Source: Chrysaora quinquecirrha (Eukaryota; Cnidaria; Scyphozoa; Semaeostomeae; Pelagiidae). Taken from it: 64,000 bases of DNA. The position numbers and the translations under genes were made by a program. Shown here in pieces: positions 52,861 through 64,000 of the stretch; position 1 is the first letter of the stretch; the number at the start of each line of letters is the position of its first letter. The notes beneath the pieces were generated by a model. It made no database searches and was not told where the DNA came from. It was given only the letters and a program-made list of their open reading frames with translations. The DNA lies in assembly GCA_014526335.1 (NCBI GenBank), contig JACTAT010000021.1, forward strand, positions 81,876-145,875, read 5' to 3'.

Positions 52861-54564
52861 GCAAACTGAACTCCAACAGAACACAAACTAATCACAAACT
52901 AAACACAAATTTAAACTATTTTGATTAAATTTATTTATGAAAATGAGACCATGATATATTAATAAAATATAAATGAAACAATTTCGAAGCTTGCTTGCCA
53001 TCAAACTACCAAGCCAAACTACCATGCAAACACTAAGTGCGGGAAAACTTGTGCACTTACTTTGGTCACGTGACAGCTTAAAAACTAAACAACAATTTAG
53101 AACAATAGGCTTCCAGACGTTTTTTCTATTGTCTATGACTACACAGCGATGATATTTTGCTAGAATCTGAGTATCTTGATGGTCTTCCGGCCCCTTATAA
53201 ATGAAAATAACTATTTTTGTATAATTTTAGGTGGTTTTAGGTTGTTTTAATCCGATTATTGGTTGTTTTGGGTGATTGATTTTGGCTGGTTTTGGGTTGT
53301 TTCGAGTGGTTCCGCATTTTAGTAATCACGACAAACTTCCGCAGGAGAAAAGAATCACTGTTCTTGGCCGCAATCAAGAACGAAACTTTTTGAAGCCGAG
53401 ATAAAATCAAAATTTTCAACAACTTACGTTTCTCAAAAGATTTAGAAAAATACCGCATGCACTGCCTGGGCAGAATGGGCTTCGATCAAAACAGGAATCG
53501 CATTTCTAGGTGCCCCATGTTAGATATTTTGCTGGGAAAGTTCCCTATCAAAGTCAACAATAGGGCCCAGAGCAAGTCCTTGCGTTCAGCGAATTCAAAG
53601 AAGTATAAAATGAATGCCGGTTAGAGCGAAGGTTTAACCGGGGTTAATGCCACCAGGAGATTGCTTTATTGCTTATGTCATGATATGGGAATTGGTGCCA
53701 AAGCCTAGCTTGGGTGTTTATCCATGGGATCTTGTGCCTAGTTTGGGCATTTCCCCAGTCACTGAGTATTTTCCCCAGTCATGACTTCACGGAGGAAGAT
53801 TTTACTGAATGTATTTGTCTGCCATATCAATAGGATCTTTAATAAGCATTGATCTCTTTGAAAGAGTCTTCCGCTTGATCAATAGAACTCTGGATGCGAA
53901 AAAGATGATGTTGGATTACTGAAAGTGACGGCTCCAAGCAAGATGCCTTCTCGCCGTCATGACTTTTCCCCTCCCTTCCCTCCCTTTAAGTTAGCATTTG
54001 AGTTTAACCCTTACACTCTTTTTGTATAGTCTGCTTATTTTCGCTTCCTGCCCTTCTACTCTCTCCTTCTTCTCTTCCCTGCTCCCGCGGCTCTTTCTCT
54101 GCGGTGACAGGTGCATTGGCCGGAAATTGCATTTCCTTTTCAATCACCGACCTTAAAGGTGTAGTTTTTAATTCAGGCAGTTCAAGGGCTAATGCACTAA
54201 ACGCCCAATTCCTGAGGTCGATCCTGGTGAGTATTAACTGAATTAAAACGACGAGAATTTACTATATACATACAAATAACAGAAACTTTATACAGCGATG
54301 TATTGAAAACTTGATAACTTGCGAATAATTGCGAATATCTTTGCGAATAAAGACTGCGAAATAAAAACTGCGTATACGTGAACATTCCTTCATTCGAATC
54401 CTTTTTTGACCACGCTTCTCTCTTACCTTGAATGCATTATGGGATATCTATTTTTTTTATTTGGTTACAGTTTACATCACCCTAGGAATGGAGCATTTCG
54501 TGCACAATCGAACAATGGGCCACAACAATGGGGCAACCTGATTTGCATTTAAGCAGTTTATTAA
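52861..54564. other. No gene seen; one dispersed repeat
   Basis: No coding motif found. The stretch at 53,465-53,520 (CTGGGCAGAATGGGCTTCGA, GCATTTCTAGGTG) is repeated at 55,547-55,600. GATTTGCAT..AAGCAG near 54,540 recurs at 55,655. Confidence 0.5.
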
Positions 54565-54809
54565 CAGAGATTTACCTTACGCCCGCGATGCGGGGGTGTT
54601 TTTTACCTTAACACCCGTAATGCGGGCTAACATTTGTACCAGTTTAGCCTTGAACAGACAAGATACAACTCAGCTGTCTTTTACCTTGCAGCCTGACACA
54701 CACACAGCAAGGAGTACCAAATTAGCATTGGCAAGAAAAGATTTTTCCTTCCAATAGTTCACCTCTGGAACTGCAATCACGTGACCTCCACTGACCTGAA
54801 CTTTCGCTA
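54565..54809. mobile_element. CCCGCGATG repeat element, second copy (runs into gap)
   Basis: Starts TTTACCTTACGCCCGCGATG and shares ACCAGTTTAGCCTTGAACAG-like and ACAAGATACAACTCAGCTG-like words with 15,540-15,766. Its right part is lost in the gap. Confidence 0.75.
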
Positions 54810-55546
54810 NNNNNNNNNNNNNNNNNNNNNNNNNNNNNNNNNNNNNNNNNNNNNNNNNNNNNNNNNNNNNNNNNNNNNNNNNNNNNNNNNNNNNNNNNNN
54901 NNNNNNNNNNNNNNNNNNNNNNNNNNNNNNNNNNNNNNNNNNNNNNNNNNNNNNNNNNNNNNNNNNNNNNNNNNNNNNNNNNNNNNNNNNNNNNNNNNNN
55001 NNNNNNNNNNNNNNNNNNNNNNNNNNNNNNNNNNNNNNNNNNNNNNNNNNNNNNNNNNNNNNNNNNNNNNNNNNNNNNNNNNNNNNNNNNNNNNNNNNNN
55101 NNNNNNNNNNNNNNNNNNNNNNNNNNNNNNNNNNNNNNNNNNNNNNNNNNNNNNNNNNNNNNNNNNNNNNNNNNNNNNNNNNNNNNNNNNNNNNNNNNNN
55201 NNNNNNNNNNNNNNNNNNNNNNNNNNNNNNNNNNNNNNNNNNNNNNNNNNNNNNNNNNNNNNNNNNNNNNNNNNNNNNNNNNNNNNNNNNNNNNNNNNNN
55301 NNNNNNNNNNNNNNNNNNNNNNNNNNNNNNNNNNNNNNNNNNNNNNNNNNNNNNNNNNNNNNNNNNNNNNNNNNNNNNNNNNNNNNNNNNNNNNNNNNNN
55401 NNNNNNNNNNNNNNNNNNNNNNNNNNNNNNNNNNNNNNNNNNNNNNNNNNNNNNNNNNNNNNNNNNNNNNNNNNNNNNNNNNNNNNNNNNNNNNNNNNNN
55501 NNNNNNNNNNNNNNNNNNNNNNNNNNNNNNNNNNNNNNNNNNNNNN
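54810..55546. other. Assembly gap (Ns)
   Basis: A run of 737 N. Open frames reported across it are meaningless. Confidence 1.
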
Positions 55547-57144
55547 CTGCCTTGGCAGAATGGAGTTCGATCAAAAAAAGAAGCGCATTTCTAGGTGACC
55601 CAGAAAAAAAGCCTTTTGGGGGCAAAAAATCAATAGGCCATAAGAATGGGCAACCTCATTTGCATATAAGCAGATTAGTAATATAGGACTAGCTCTTGCC
55701 CGTGTAAGACCACCGCCTCATGAGGACCACCGCCTCTGATGAACTCCGCCAATAAGAGCTTTGACCTAAAAGACACTGTGCATTGAGGTGGCTATATTTT
55801 CTGTTAATCAAAATCTTGATCTCAATCTTAATGTTAGTCTAGTCTTAATCTTAGTCTTCAAGTTAAATGGAATCTTAATCTTAACTTCTACCTGAATTGG
55901 AATGTTAACCTTAATGTTAATCTAAATGTTAATCTTAATCTTAATCTTAATCTTAATCTGTATCTGAATCTAAATCTGAATCTAAATCTGAATCTAAATC
56001 TGAATCTTAATTCTAACCTTAATCTTAAGGTTAATCTTAATCTTAGTCTTAGTTAATCTTGAACTCCATCTTAATATTAGTCTTAGTCTTTGTTAGTCTT
56101 GGTCTAAGTATCAGTATTTCATTTTTGAAATTAAACTTAAAGTTCATTTTGAAATGAGTCTTTATCTGAACCTTGATGTTAATCTTGATGTAAATCTGAA
56201 ATAATGTTGAAACTTGAACTTAATGTTTAGGTTGTTCTTTATCGCCACATGCAATAATGCCAATGTCAAACTTTATCATCATCTTAATTCATCTTCATAC
56301 TCTTAGATGCCAAATAAACGTCCTCCGGTTTATTAATTTTGAGGTTTTCCCCACCCACAGGGCCTTAGTAGGACCCCCCTATTTATTAATTTTTGAAGAA
56401 ACAATTTCACTTGTGATAGGATGAAACTACGTTTATTAATTGCCGACATTGATTTGGACCCCGTTGGTATACCTAATGGTATTGGCCTTAATGTAAATAT
56501 TAATAAAATTGAAATTTAATATAATTTATAATTTAAAATAATTTAATATAATTCTAAATTCTTCAGCTACAATAAAACTTTAAATTAAATGAAAGATGAA
56601 ATAAAAATGAAAATAAAATCCAAATGAACATGAAAGTTAGTGTCAGTGTTGAGAGATAAATTGAAAATAAATTTATAATTGAAAAGATATGAGTAAAAAT
56701 AGATCTAAAGATTTGAGTCATTCCAAAAAGCCTTCTTGTTTTGTCAAAGTGACTTTTTGTTATTAGAAAAAATTGTAAAATATTTAAATCACAAAAACAA
56801 AAATTTCATATTTCTTAGCAGAGGATAATCTCCAGGTGGTCCTAATATTCATAGAAGGGAACAACAAAACACGTTAAAAAATAATGTCAAAAAGAAACTA
56901 AAAAAGTTATACCCAAAGCAAATTTTAGTTCCCAGACATCTCCACGGACTTTTGAAAACATTTCCAACACAAAAACGACAGAAATAAATTGAAAGTAAAT
57001 TTATAATTGAAAAGATATGAGTAAAAATGGATCTAAAGATTTCAGTCATTCCAAAAAGCCTTCTTGTTGTGTCAAAGTGACATTTAGATATTAAAAAAAA
57101 ATTGTAAAATATTTAGATCGCAAAAACAAAAACACCAAAAATTT

Positions 57145-57217
57145 TGCCCTGGAGGGGACTTGAACTCTGGTCTCTCCTGTTAGCAAGCGAGCATTTAACC
57201 ACTCGGCTACACAGCCG
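57145..57217 (-). other. tRNA-like segment, Ser/Leu-like, unit 1
   Basis: The minus strand reads GTAGCCGAGTGGTTAA (box A-like, as in tRNA-Ser/Leu) and GAGTTCAAGTCC (box B-like). Paired copies lie at 61,826-61,893 and 63,842-63,910. The stems do not all pair, so a tRNA-derived SINE head or pseudogene is more likely than a functional tRNA. Confidence 0.55.
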
Positions 57218-57424
57218 TTTGCTTACTGTGCAACAATCTCCTAGTGCTCCTAATTAATATTCATGGAAGGGAAAAACAAAACACGATTAAAAATTATGTC
57301 TAACGAACTTAAAAATTAAACCAAAAGCAAATTTTAGTTACCAGACGACTCCTCGGCCTTTTGAAAACATTTCCAACACGAAAATAAGAGAAATAAAAAA
57401 ATTCGAGAGAAAAAGACTTTCCCT

Positions 57425-57503
57425 TGAGGGGAGTCGAACTCACGACTCTGCATCGCAGCTCACGAGACACGCCGCCTTACCGACCGTGCCACTGTGCGTT
57501 GTT
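57425..57503 (-). other. tRNA-like segment, second type, unit 1
   Basis: The minus strand reads TGGCACGGTCGGTAAGGC (box A-like) and GTGAGTTCGACTCCC (box B-like), with a good T-arm stem (GAGTCG/CGACTC). A homologous copy is at 62,095-62,168. The acceptor stem is not convincing. Confidence 0.55.
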
Positions 57504-57828
57504 GTGGTTTAGTGATAATCCTCCTAGTGAGAACAATTGGGCGATTGTTCAAACAGGCACCAATGACGCACTTCAAAGAAGGGTTAGCCCCAATTACCCC
57601 AGAAGCGAAAGAAGTTTGCAAAAAATGAAAGGGCGATGACACGCCTACCCCACTGTCGGCCGAGCAGCGAAAAAGTCGGAAAAGCGTACCACTTACGACT
57701 TGGGAGGAGTGACGGTCGAAAAACCGGTTTCCATGGAAATTACCATTTTAGTATAAGAGACTAGCTCTTGCCCGTCTAAGACCACCGCCTCGTGAGGACC
57801 ACCGCCTCATGAGGACCACCGCCTTATA

Positions 57829-58540
57829 AGGTTAGTGCATTAAAATTATTGAGAGAAGCCATTCCATCATCCAGATGCAACCTCTACTTAGTTCCTTGAT
57901 TTATTCGTAGGTCATTTTTCTTGTTTTAGTCCAGGTTCCTGTTCCCTTTAGCCACTTAAGGTTCTGTTCCTTGGCCTAAATCACGGGTCTTATAATGGGT
58001 CCTGATCGTATTCCCGGGGTCCCTCTTAAGTCAAAGGTCCTGTTCCCCAGCCCCACTAAAGGTTCTCTTGTTTGGCCTTAGCCCAGGGTCCTGCTTCCTG
58101 GTCCCACTTAAAGTCCTGTTCCTTGTCCTTAGTCCGGTCCTGTTCTCTTTTGCCACTTAAGGCTCTGTTCCTTGGCCTAAGTCCAGGGTCCTTAAGTCTT
58201 GATAATGGGTCCTGATCGTATTCCCAGGGTTCCTCTCCAGTCAAAGGTCCTGTTCCCCAGTCCCACTTAATGCTCTGTTATTTAGTCTTAGTCCAGGGTG
58301 CTGCTTCCTGTTCTCACTTAAAGTCCTGTTCCTTGATCTTAGTCCAGGGTACTTAGTCCACTATAATGTTCCTTAGTCCTGAAATTATTCATTGTGGTTG
58401 GTCCATTCCTTCAGTTTCATTACTGTGTCCTTCCTGTTGTTTCCTAGTCCCAGTGAAGGTCCTGGTCCATGGTGTTAGTCAAAGGTCCTTTGCCGATTCT
58501 CAAGTTCCGTTCCTCGGTGTTGTTGTTCGAGCAGTTCGTT
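57829..58540. repeat. CCTTAGTCC-type low-complexity repeat
   Basis: About ten variants of GTTCCTTGGCCTAAGTCCAG and GGTCCTGTTCCC. It belongs to the same family as 1-480 and interrupts the 2-kb tandem array. Confidence 0.75.
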
Positions 58541-58754
58541 GGTCCAGGTTTTGATAGCATCATTCTTCCTCTCTGCGTTTGAATGGGCTTTGTTAACCAT
58601 GAAATGCACTTTCAAGTTTTCAATAACTTTTTGAAATAAGGTAATGGCATATCCTAGAGAAGTATTTGGACAAAGCATATCCCACAAGAATGAGCTGAAT
58701 ACATTGAAAAACTTGTTATGTCTGCAAATGTCTTTATTTGTTCAATCTCAATGC

Positions 58755-58878
58755 GGAGGGGTGATTCAGTCCTTGGAAATCTCGTACACTTTAGCTGGAA
58801 ATACGATTGTTTTCATGAAAATCCTTGAGAAATCATTTTGTTTTCATACAAATCTCCTACACGTTTTTGGAGAGTGAA
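58755..58878. mobile_element. 124-bp relative of the GAGGGGC MITE
   Basis: Ends GGAGGGGTGATTCAG and GAGTGAAAAGCCCCTCG. Flanks CTCAATGC and CTCAACGC differ by one base, a decayed 8-bp duplication. Interior words (TCTCGTACACTTTAGCTGG) match the 50,697 copy. Confidence 0.7.
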
Positions 58879-59450
58879 AAGCCCCTCGCTCAACGCGATG
58901 ATAGCATGATGAGAGAATGCTGCTTTACGGAACTAAGATGTAAACAATGTCAATTCGAACCGACACAAAATTGTGATCCCTACACACAGAAACTCGAACT
59001 TGTATTGAACTTGAAAACGGCTCAATTTGAATACCAAAAAATTTTCATGTTAGGTCATCGAAATTTGGAAATGAAATTTAGGGCTCCAGCGCCGTAAAAA
59101 GCAAACTTCTAAAGCACCCTTTTATTTGCATTAAATATTTCTTAAATGTATTATTGATTCTGATGATTCTTAACGTTGATACGATTTTCGCCTTATAAAC
59201 TTAGTGAGGTAAAAATCGAACAGACTTTCATAAAAACGAAATGCCTTGGAAGAGGGGGAAGACCCCTACACGCACTAAGAAATTCAAGCTGGTATTGAGC
59301 TTGAAAACGGTACAATTTAAATACCAAAAAAACATACCATTTTCATGTTTGTTCATTGAAATCCAGAAACTAAATAATATCTCCAGCACGGTATAAAGCA
59401 AACTTCCAAAGAACCCTTGTAGTTGCATTAGAAATTTCAGAAAACCGAGA
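58879..59450. other. No gene seen; short internal repeat
   Basis: Two related stretches (ACACAGAAACTCGAACTTGTA near 58,985 and CACTAAGAAATTCAAGCTGG near 59,274) form an imperfect duplication of about 300 bp. No coding evidence. Confidence 0.45.
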
Positions 59451-60219
59451 AGGAAACCCGTCAAAACAAAACCATATTTTCCTTTTAGATGGAAGTCGTG
59501 CCAAGGGTCACGGTCACGCACAGTAGGCTTGCTTTGTTTCACAAAGTTTAATCGAGCTGTCAACAAACCAAAGAATCAAGCAGTGAAAAGAAACACAAAG
59601 AAATCAGCTTCGCCCAGCAGCACAGAAAACCAAAACACGGTTATTTCAGCTCGAAAACAGTTAAATTAATTCCAATTTTTAATCATTTCGTAAGAAAACG
59701 GTGTTCCCAAACGAAAACACGAAAAATCGAAACGAATTTCGGCGCGAGTTTTGTTGAAACCTGCAAGTAAAGTTTCGGCCTGCCGGGCGATTGTTGTTCA
59801 ATTTCGACTGGCGCCAGTGACGCAGATGAAAGGAGGGGAAACCCGTCAAAACAAAACCATATTTTCCTCTTAGACGGAAGTCGTGCCAAGGGTCACGGTC
59901 ACGCACAGTAGGCTTGCTTTGTGTCACAAAGTTTAATCGAGCTGTCAACAAACCAAAGAATCAAGCAGTGAAAAGAAACACAAAGAAATCAGCTTCGCCC
60001 AGCAGCACAGAAAACCAAAACACGGTTATTTCAGCTCGAAAACAGTTAAATTAATTCCAATTTTTAATCATTTCGTAAGAAAACGGTGTTCCCAAACGAA
60101 AACACGAAAAATTGAAACGAATTTCGGCGCGAGTTTTGTTGAAACCTGCAAGTAAAGTTTCGGCCTGCCGGGCGATTGTTGTTCAATTTCGACTGGCGCC
60201 AGTGACGCAGATGAAAGGA
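59451..60219. repeat. Direct duplication, about 384-bp unit
   Basis: Copies 59,451-59,836 and 59,837-60,219 are almost identical, both starting GGAAACCCGTCAAAACAAAA (or close) and ending GACGCAGATGAAAGGAGG. The second copy runs into the GGGTTAGCCCC block of the 2-kb unit. Confidence 0.9.
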
Positions 60220-61825
60220 GGGTTAGCCCCAATTACCCCCGAAACGACGGCAGGTTTGGGAGAAACGAAGGGCGATGGCTCGCCTACCCCACGGGCGGCA
60301 GAGCAGAGAGCAAGCCGGAAAGGCGTACGACGTGCGAGGTCGGAGGAGTGACTGTGACAAAATCGGTTGCCATGACCACTCCTGTTTTAGGATAGTAGAC
60401 TAGCCCTTGCCCGTGTAAGACCACCGCCTCACGAGGAACACTGCCTCGAATGAACTCCGCCAACAACAACTTCCACCTAAAAGGCACTGTGCATTGAGGT
60501 GGCCATATTCGCTGTTAATCTAAATCTTGATCTTAATCTTAATGTTAGTCTAGTCTTAATCTAAGTCTTCAACTTGAATGTAATCTTACTCTTAACTTCT
60601 ACCTGAATTGGAATCTAAACCTTAATCTTAGTCTTAATGTTAATCTGAATCAGAATCTAAATTTCACATTTAATATTAACCTTACTCTTAATCTTAATGC
60701 TAATGTTAATCTTAATCTTAGCCTTAGAAATCTTGAACTCCATCTTAATATTAGTCTTAGTCTGTGTTAGTCTTGGTCCAAGTATCAGTCTTTCATTTCT
60801 GAATTTAAACTTAAAGTTATTCTTAATTCATAAACTGAAGCTCTTAATCTAAGTCTTCAACTTGAATGTAATCTTGCTCTTAACTTCTACCTGAATTGGA
60901 ATCTTAACCTTAATCTTAATCTTAATGTTAATCTGAATCAGAATCTAAATTTCACATTTAATATTAACCTTACTCTTAATCTTAATGCTAATGTTAATCT
61001 TAATCTTAGCCTTTGAGAAATCTTGAACTCCATCTTAATATTAGTCTTAGTCTGTGTTAGTCTTGGTCCAAGTATCAGCCTTTCATTTCTGAATTTGAAC
61101 TTAAAGTTATTCTTAATTTGTAAACTGAAGCTCATTTTCAAATCAGTCTTAATCTGAGCCTTTATGTTAATCCTCATGTAAATCTGAAATAACATTGAAA
61201 CTTACAATTAACGTTAATGTTGTTGTTTATCACCACATGCAAGAATGTCAATCCCAAACTTTGTCATCATCTTAATTCATCTTCATACTCTTAGATACCA
61301 AATAAACGTCCCCTCCTTTACTAATTTTGAGTTTTTCCCCACCCACAGGGCCTTATTAGGACCCCCCATTTATTAATGTTCGAAGAAACAATTTCACTTG
61401 GGAAAGGATGAAACTACGTTAATTATTTTTCCCTCAACCCTGGATCTTATAAGGACCCCCCTGTTTATTGAAATTTGAAAAGAAATTCCCAGACCCCCCT
61501 ATCAATTAGGACCCTCCGTTTATTTGGTACTTAAGAGTATTGGCCTTAATGTTAATATTAGTGAAAGTGAAATTAGTCTTTAGTTTAAAATAAATTATAA
61601 TATTATTCTCATTTCTTCAGCTGCAATAAAAATTTAGATTAAAATCAAAGATGAAATTAAAATTGAAATGAATTGAAAATAAATTTAAAGGATATGAGAA
61701 AAAATAGATCTAAAGATTTGAGTCATTCCAAAAAGCATTCTAGTTTTGTCAAAGTGACTTTAAGACATTGAAAAGAATTGTAAACTATTTAAATCACAAA
61801 AACAAAAACACCAAAAATTTGCCCT

Positions 61826-61893
61826 TGAGGGGTTTTGAACTCCAGCCATCCTGGTCAGCAGGCGAGCATTTAACCACTCGGCTACACAACCGT
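61826..61893 (-). other. tRNA-like segment, Ser/Leu-like, unit 2
   Basis: The minus strand has GTAGCCGAGTGGTTAA and GAGTTCAAAACCCC. The box B-like part has lost the conserved CGA/AAT pattern, which suggests decay. Confidence 0.5.
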
Positions 61894-62094
61894 ATAGCTC
61901 AGGGGAGGATAATCTCCTAGTGGTTCTTGAATTCATGCAAGGGAACAACAAAACACGTTAAAAAAATATGTCTGACGAACTTAAAAATTAAACCAAAAGC
62001 AAATTTTAGTTACCAGACGTCTCCTCGGCCTTGGGAAAACATTTCCAACACGAAAATAACGGAAATAAAAAAATTCGAAAGGAAAAGATTTGCC

Positions 62095-62168
62095 CCTGAG
62101 AGGAGTCGAACTACCAACTCCGCATCTCAGCTCACAAGACACGCCGCTTTACCGACCGTGCTACAGTG
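62095..62168 (-). other. tRNA-like segment, second type, unit 2
   Basis: The minus strand has GTAGCACGGTCGGTAAAGC and GTAGTTCGACTCCTC. Homologous to 57,425-57,503 with several changes. Confidence 0.5.
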
Positions 62169-62431
62169 CCTTTTTGCGATTCGGTGATAATCCTCCTACA
62201 GAAAACAATCGGACAATGGTTAAAACAGGCACCAATGACGCACTTCAAAGAAGGGTTAGCCCCAACTACCCCAGAAGCGAGGGGAGTTTGCAAAAAAAGA
62301 GAGGGTGATGACACGCCTACCCCATGGTCGGCAGAGCAGGGAAAAAGTGGGGAAGTCGTGCCACCTACCACATCGGCACAACTGCTAAGACAAAATCGGT
62401 TTCCATGGAAATTACCATTTTAATATTAGAG

Positions 62432-64000
62432 AGACTAGCCCTTGCCCGTGTAAGACCACCGCCTCACGAGGACCACCGCCTGCGATGAACTCCGCCAATA
62501 AAAACTTTCACCTAAAAGACACTATGCATGAAGGTGGCTTTATTTGCTGTTAATCTAAATCTTAATCTTAATGTTAATGTTAGTCTAGTCTTAATCTTCG
62601 TCTCCAACTTTAATGGAATCTTAATCTTAACTTCTACCTGAATTGGAATCTTAACCTTAATGTTAATCTAAATGTTTATCTTAAGTAGAATCTGAATCTT
62701 AATTTTAATCTTAATCTTTATCTGAATTTAAATCTTAATCTTAGTGTTAGTAAATCTTGAAATCAATCTTAATATTAGTCTTAGTCTGTGTTAGTCTTGG
62801 TCTTAGTATCAGTCTTAAGTCTAGTCTTAATCTTAGTCTTCAACTTAAATGGAATCTTAATCTTAACTTCCACCTGAATTGGAATCTTAACCTTAATCTT
62901 AATGTAAATGTTAATCTTAATTAGAATCTGAATCTTAATATTAATCTTAATCTTACACTTAATCGTAATCTTAATGTAAATCTTAACATTAGTGTTAGTA
63001 AATCTTGAAATCAATCTTAAAATTAGTATTAGTCTGTGTTGGTCTTGGCCTAAGTATCAGTCTTTCATTTTTGAACTGAAATTCAAAGTTATTCCTAATT
63101 TGCAAAGTGAAGCTCATTTTAAAATCAGGTTAATCTGAACCTTTATGTTAATGTTGATGTAAATCTGAAATGACCTTGAAACTTACAATTAATGTTAATG
63201 TTGCTGTTTATCGCCACATGCAATAATGCCAATCTCAAACTTTATCATCATCTTAATTCATCTTCATACTCTTAGATGCCGAATAAATGTCTCACCATTT
63301 ACTAACTTTGAGCTTTTCCCTCACCCCCCGGACCTTATTAGGACCCCAATTTATTAATTTGTGGAAAAACTATTTCACTTGTGAAAGGGTTAAACAACGT
63401 TTATTAATTTTCCCCCAGCCCGGGACCTTATTAGAACCCCCTGCTTATTGAATTTTCCAACCCCCCTCCGTTTATTTGGACGCCCAGTTTATTTTGTACC
63501 TAAGATTATTGGCCTTAATGTTGATATTAGTAAAAGTGAAATTAATCATTAATTTAAAATAAATTCTAATATTATTCTAAATTCTTCAGCTGCAATAAAA
63601 CTTCGAATTAAAATCAAAGATGAAATTAGATATAATTGAAATAAAAACGAAATGGAAATGAAAGTTAGTGTTAAGAGATATAAATGGAAAATAAATTAAT
63701 AATTTAAAAGAAATGAGAAAAAATAGATCTAAAGATTTGCGTCATTCAAAAAACCTTCTAGTTTTGTCGAAGTGAATTTTAGACATTGAAAAGAATTGTA
63801 AACTATTAAAATCACAAAAACAAAAGCACCAAAAGTTTGCCCTTGAAGGGAATTGAACTCCAGCCATCCCAGGTAGCAGGCAAGCACTTAACCACTCGGC
63901 TACACTGCCGTACTGCTAAGCTGACGATAATCTCCTAGTGGTCCTAATATTCATGGAAGGGGAAAACAAAACACGTTAAAAAAATTATGTCTGACGAACT
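62432..64000. repeat. Tandem 2.05-kb unit 3 (continues past the window)
   Basis: Starts GACTAGCCCTTGCCCGTGTA directly after unit 2. The TTAATC-type field is at 62,540-63,030 and a Ser/Leu tRNA-like segment at 63,842-63,910. The unit is cut by the window edge. Confidence 0.85.
63842..63910 (-). other. tRNA-like segment, Ser/Leu-like, unit 3
   Basis: The minus strand has GTAGCCGAGTGGTTAAG and GAGTTCAATTCCC. This is the best preserved box A and box B pair of the three units. Confidence 0.55.

Larger units (their letters stand above)
55687..57766. repeat. Tandem 2.05-kb unit 1
   Basis: Starts GACTAGCTCTTGCCCGTGTA, then AAGACCACCGCCTCATGAGG, a field of TTAATC-type hexamers (55,800-56,090), AT-rich sequence, two tRNA-like segments and a GGGTTAGCCCCAATTACCCC block. 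The same order repeats from 60,397 and 62,432. Repeated short frames are copies of this non-coding unit. Confidence 0.85.
60397..62431. repeat. Tandem 2.05-kb unit 2
   Basis: Same layout as unit 1, with a longer TTAATC-type field (60,500-61,150) that has an internal duplication (CTAAGTCTTCAACTTGAATG at about 60,561 and 60,850). tRNA-like segments lie at 61,826-61,893 and 62,095-62,168. Confidence 0.85.

Noticed and set aside
54781..55686. Open frames of 272 and 301 codons
   Set aside because: They run through 737 undetermined bases.
55800..56090. TTAATC-type hexamers as interstitial telomere
   Set aside because: The unit is not TTAGGG, is highly degenerate, and recurs once in each 2-kb tandem unit.
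57145..57503. Functional tRNA genes
   Set aside because: Box A and B-like motifs are present, but acceptor and anticodon stems pair poorly and the segments vary between units; annotated as tRNA-like only.
57424..57639. Short frames repeated at 57,424, 60,112 and 62,090
   Set aside because: They are copies of the 2-kb tandem unit overlapping tRNA-like sequence; no coding constraint is apparent.

Overview
This is an AT-rich metazoan genomic window, probably from a cnidarian (an inference from its repeats: non-LTR retrotransposons with PHD, esterase and 2A modules, a degraded Ty3/gypsy Gag, Tc1-like and Rep-like genes). Almost nothing in it is single-copy host coding sequence. The only host-like candidate is a pair of exons (6,988-7,238 and 14,959-15,207) that read like parts of a CARF/ALS2CR8-type protein; the intron between them holds a retrotransposon. 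The rest is nested transposable elements, many with intact target-site duplications (TSDs), so the insertion order can be read.

Layout. 1-7,000: low-complexity repeats, a Gag pseudogene, a foldback element built from inverted 15-bp repeats, a reverse-transcriptase relic and a MITE. 7,570-14,428: retro1, a CR1-like element with a 2A peptide, split by a 3.7-kb long-inverted-repeat element. 15,767-48,630: a 32.9-kb nest bounded by hAT-like ends with an identical 8-bp TSD (GCGTCAAG). Inside it are retro2 (19,851-28,850, itself split by two TTAA-flanked elements and one more inverted-repeat element), retro3 (28,881-31,941 plus detached ends at 18,492-18,682 and 47,093-47,300), hairpin arrays, a non-autonomous element with DIRS/Ngaro-type split direct repeats (32,073-37,506), and a tandem array (38,124-45,345) whose first unit carries both a Tc1-like DDE transposase and a Rep-like HUH/SF3-helicase gene. 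48,650-54,809: three small DNA transposons with clear TSDs and some tandem repeats. 54,810-55,546: assembly gap. 55,687-64,000: a tandem array of about 2.05-kb units, each with tRNA-like segments and TTAATC-type repeats.

How the parts fit. The three retro3 fragments form one minus-strand element if the segment between the hairpin arrays at about 19 kb and 32 kb is turned round once. One inversion explains two separate breaks. The most novel object is the Rep/transposase element: three tandem units, a large hairpin with repeated GTTAC motifs in each, and two units lacking both genes with matching breakpoints. It could be an undescribed mobile element or an integrated replicon related to Rep-encoding viruses.

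Limits: all family names come from motifs read by eye, with no database search. Boundaries without a TSD are approximate.
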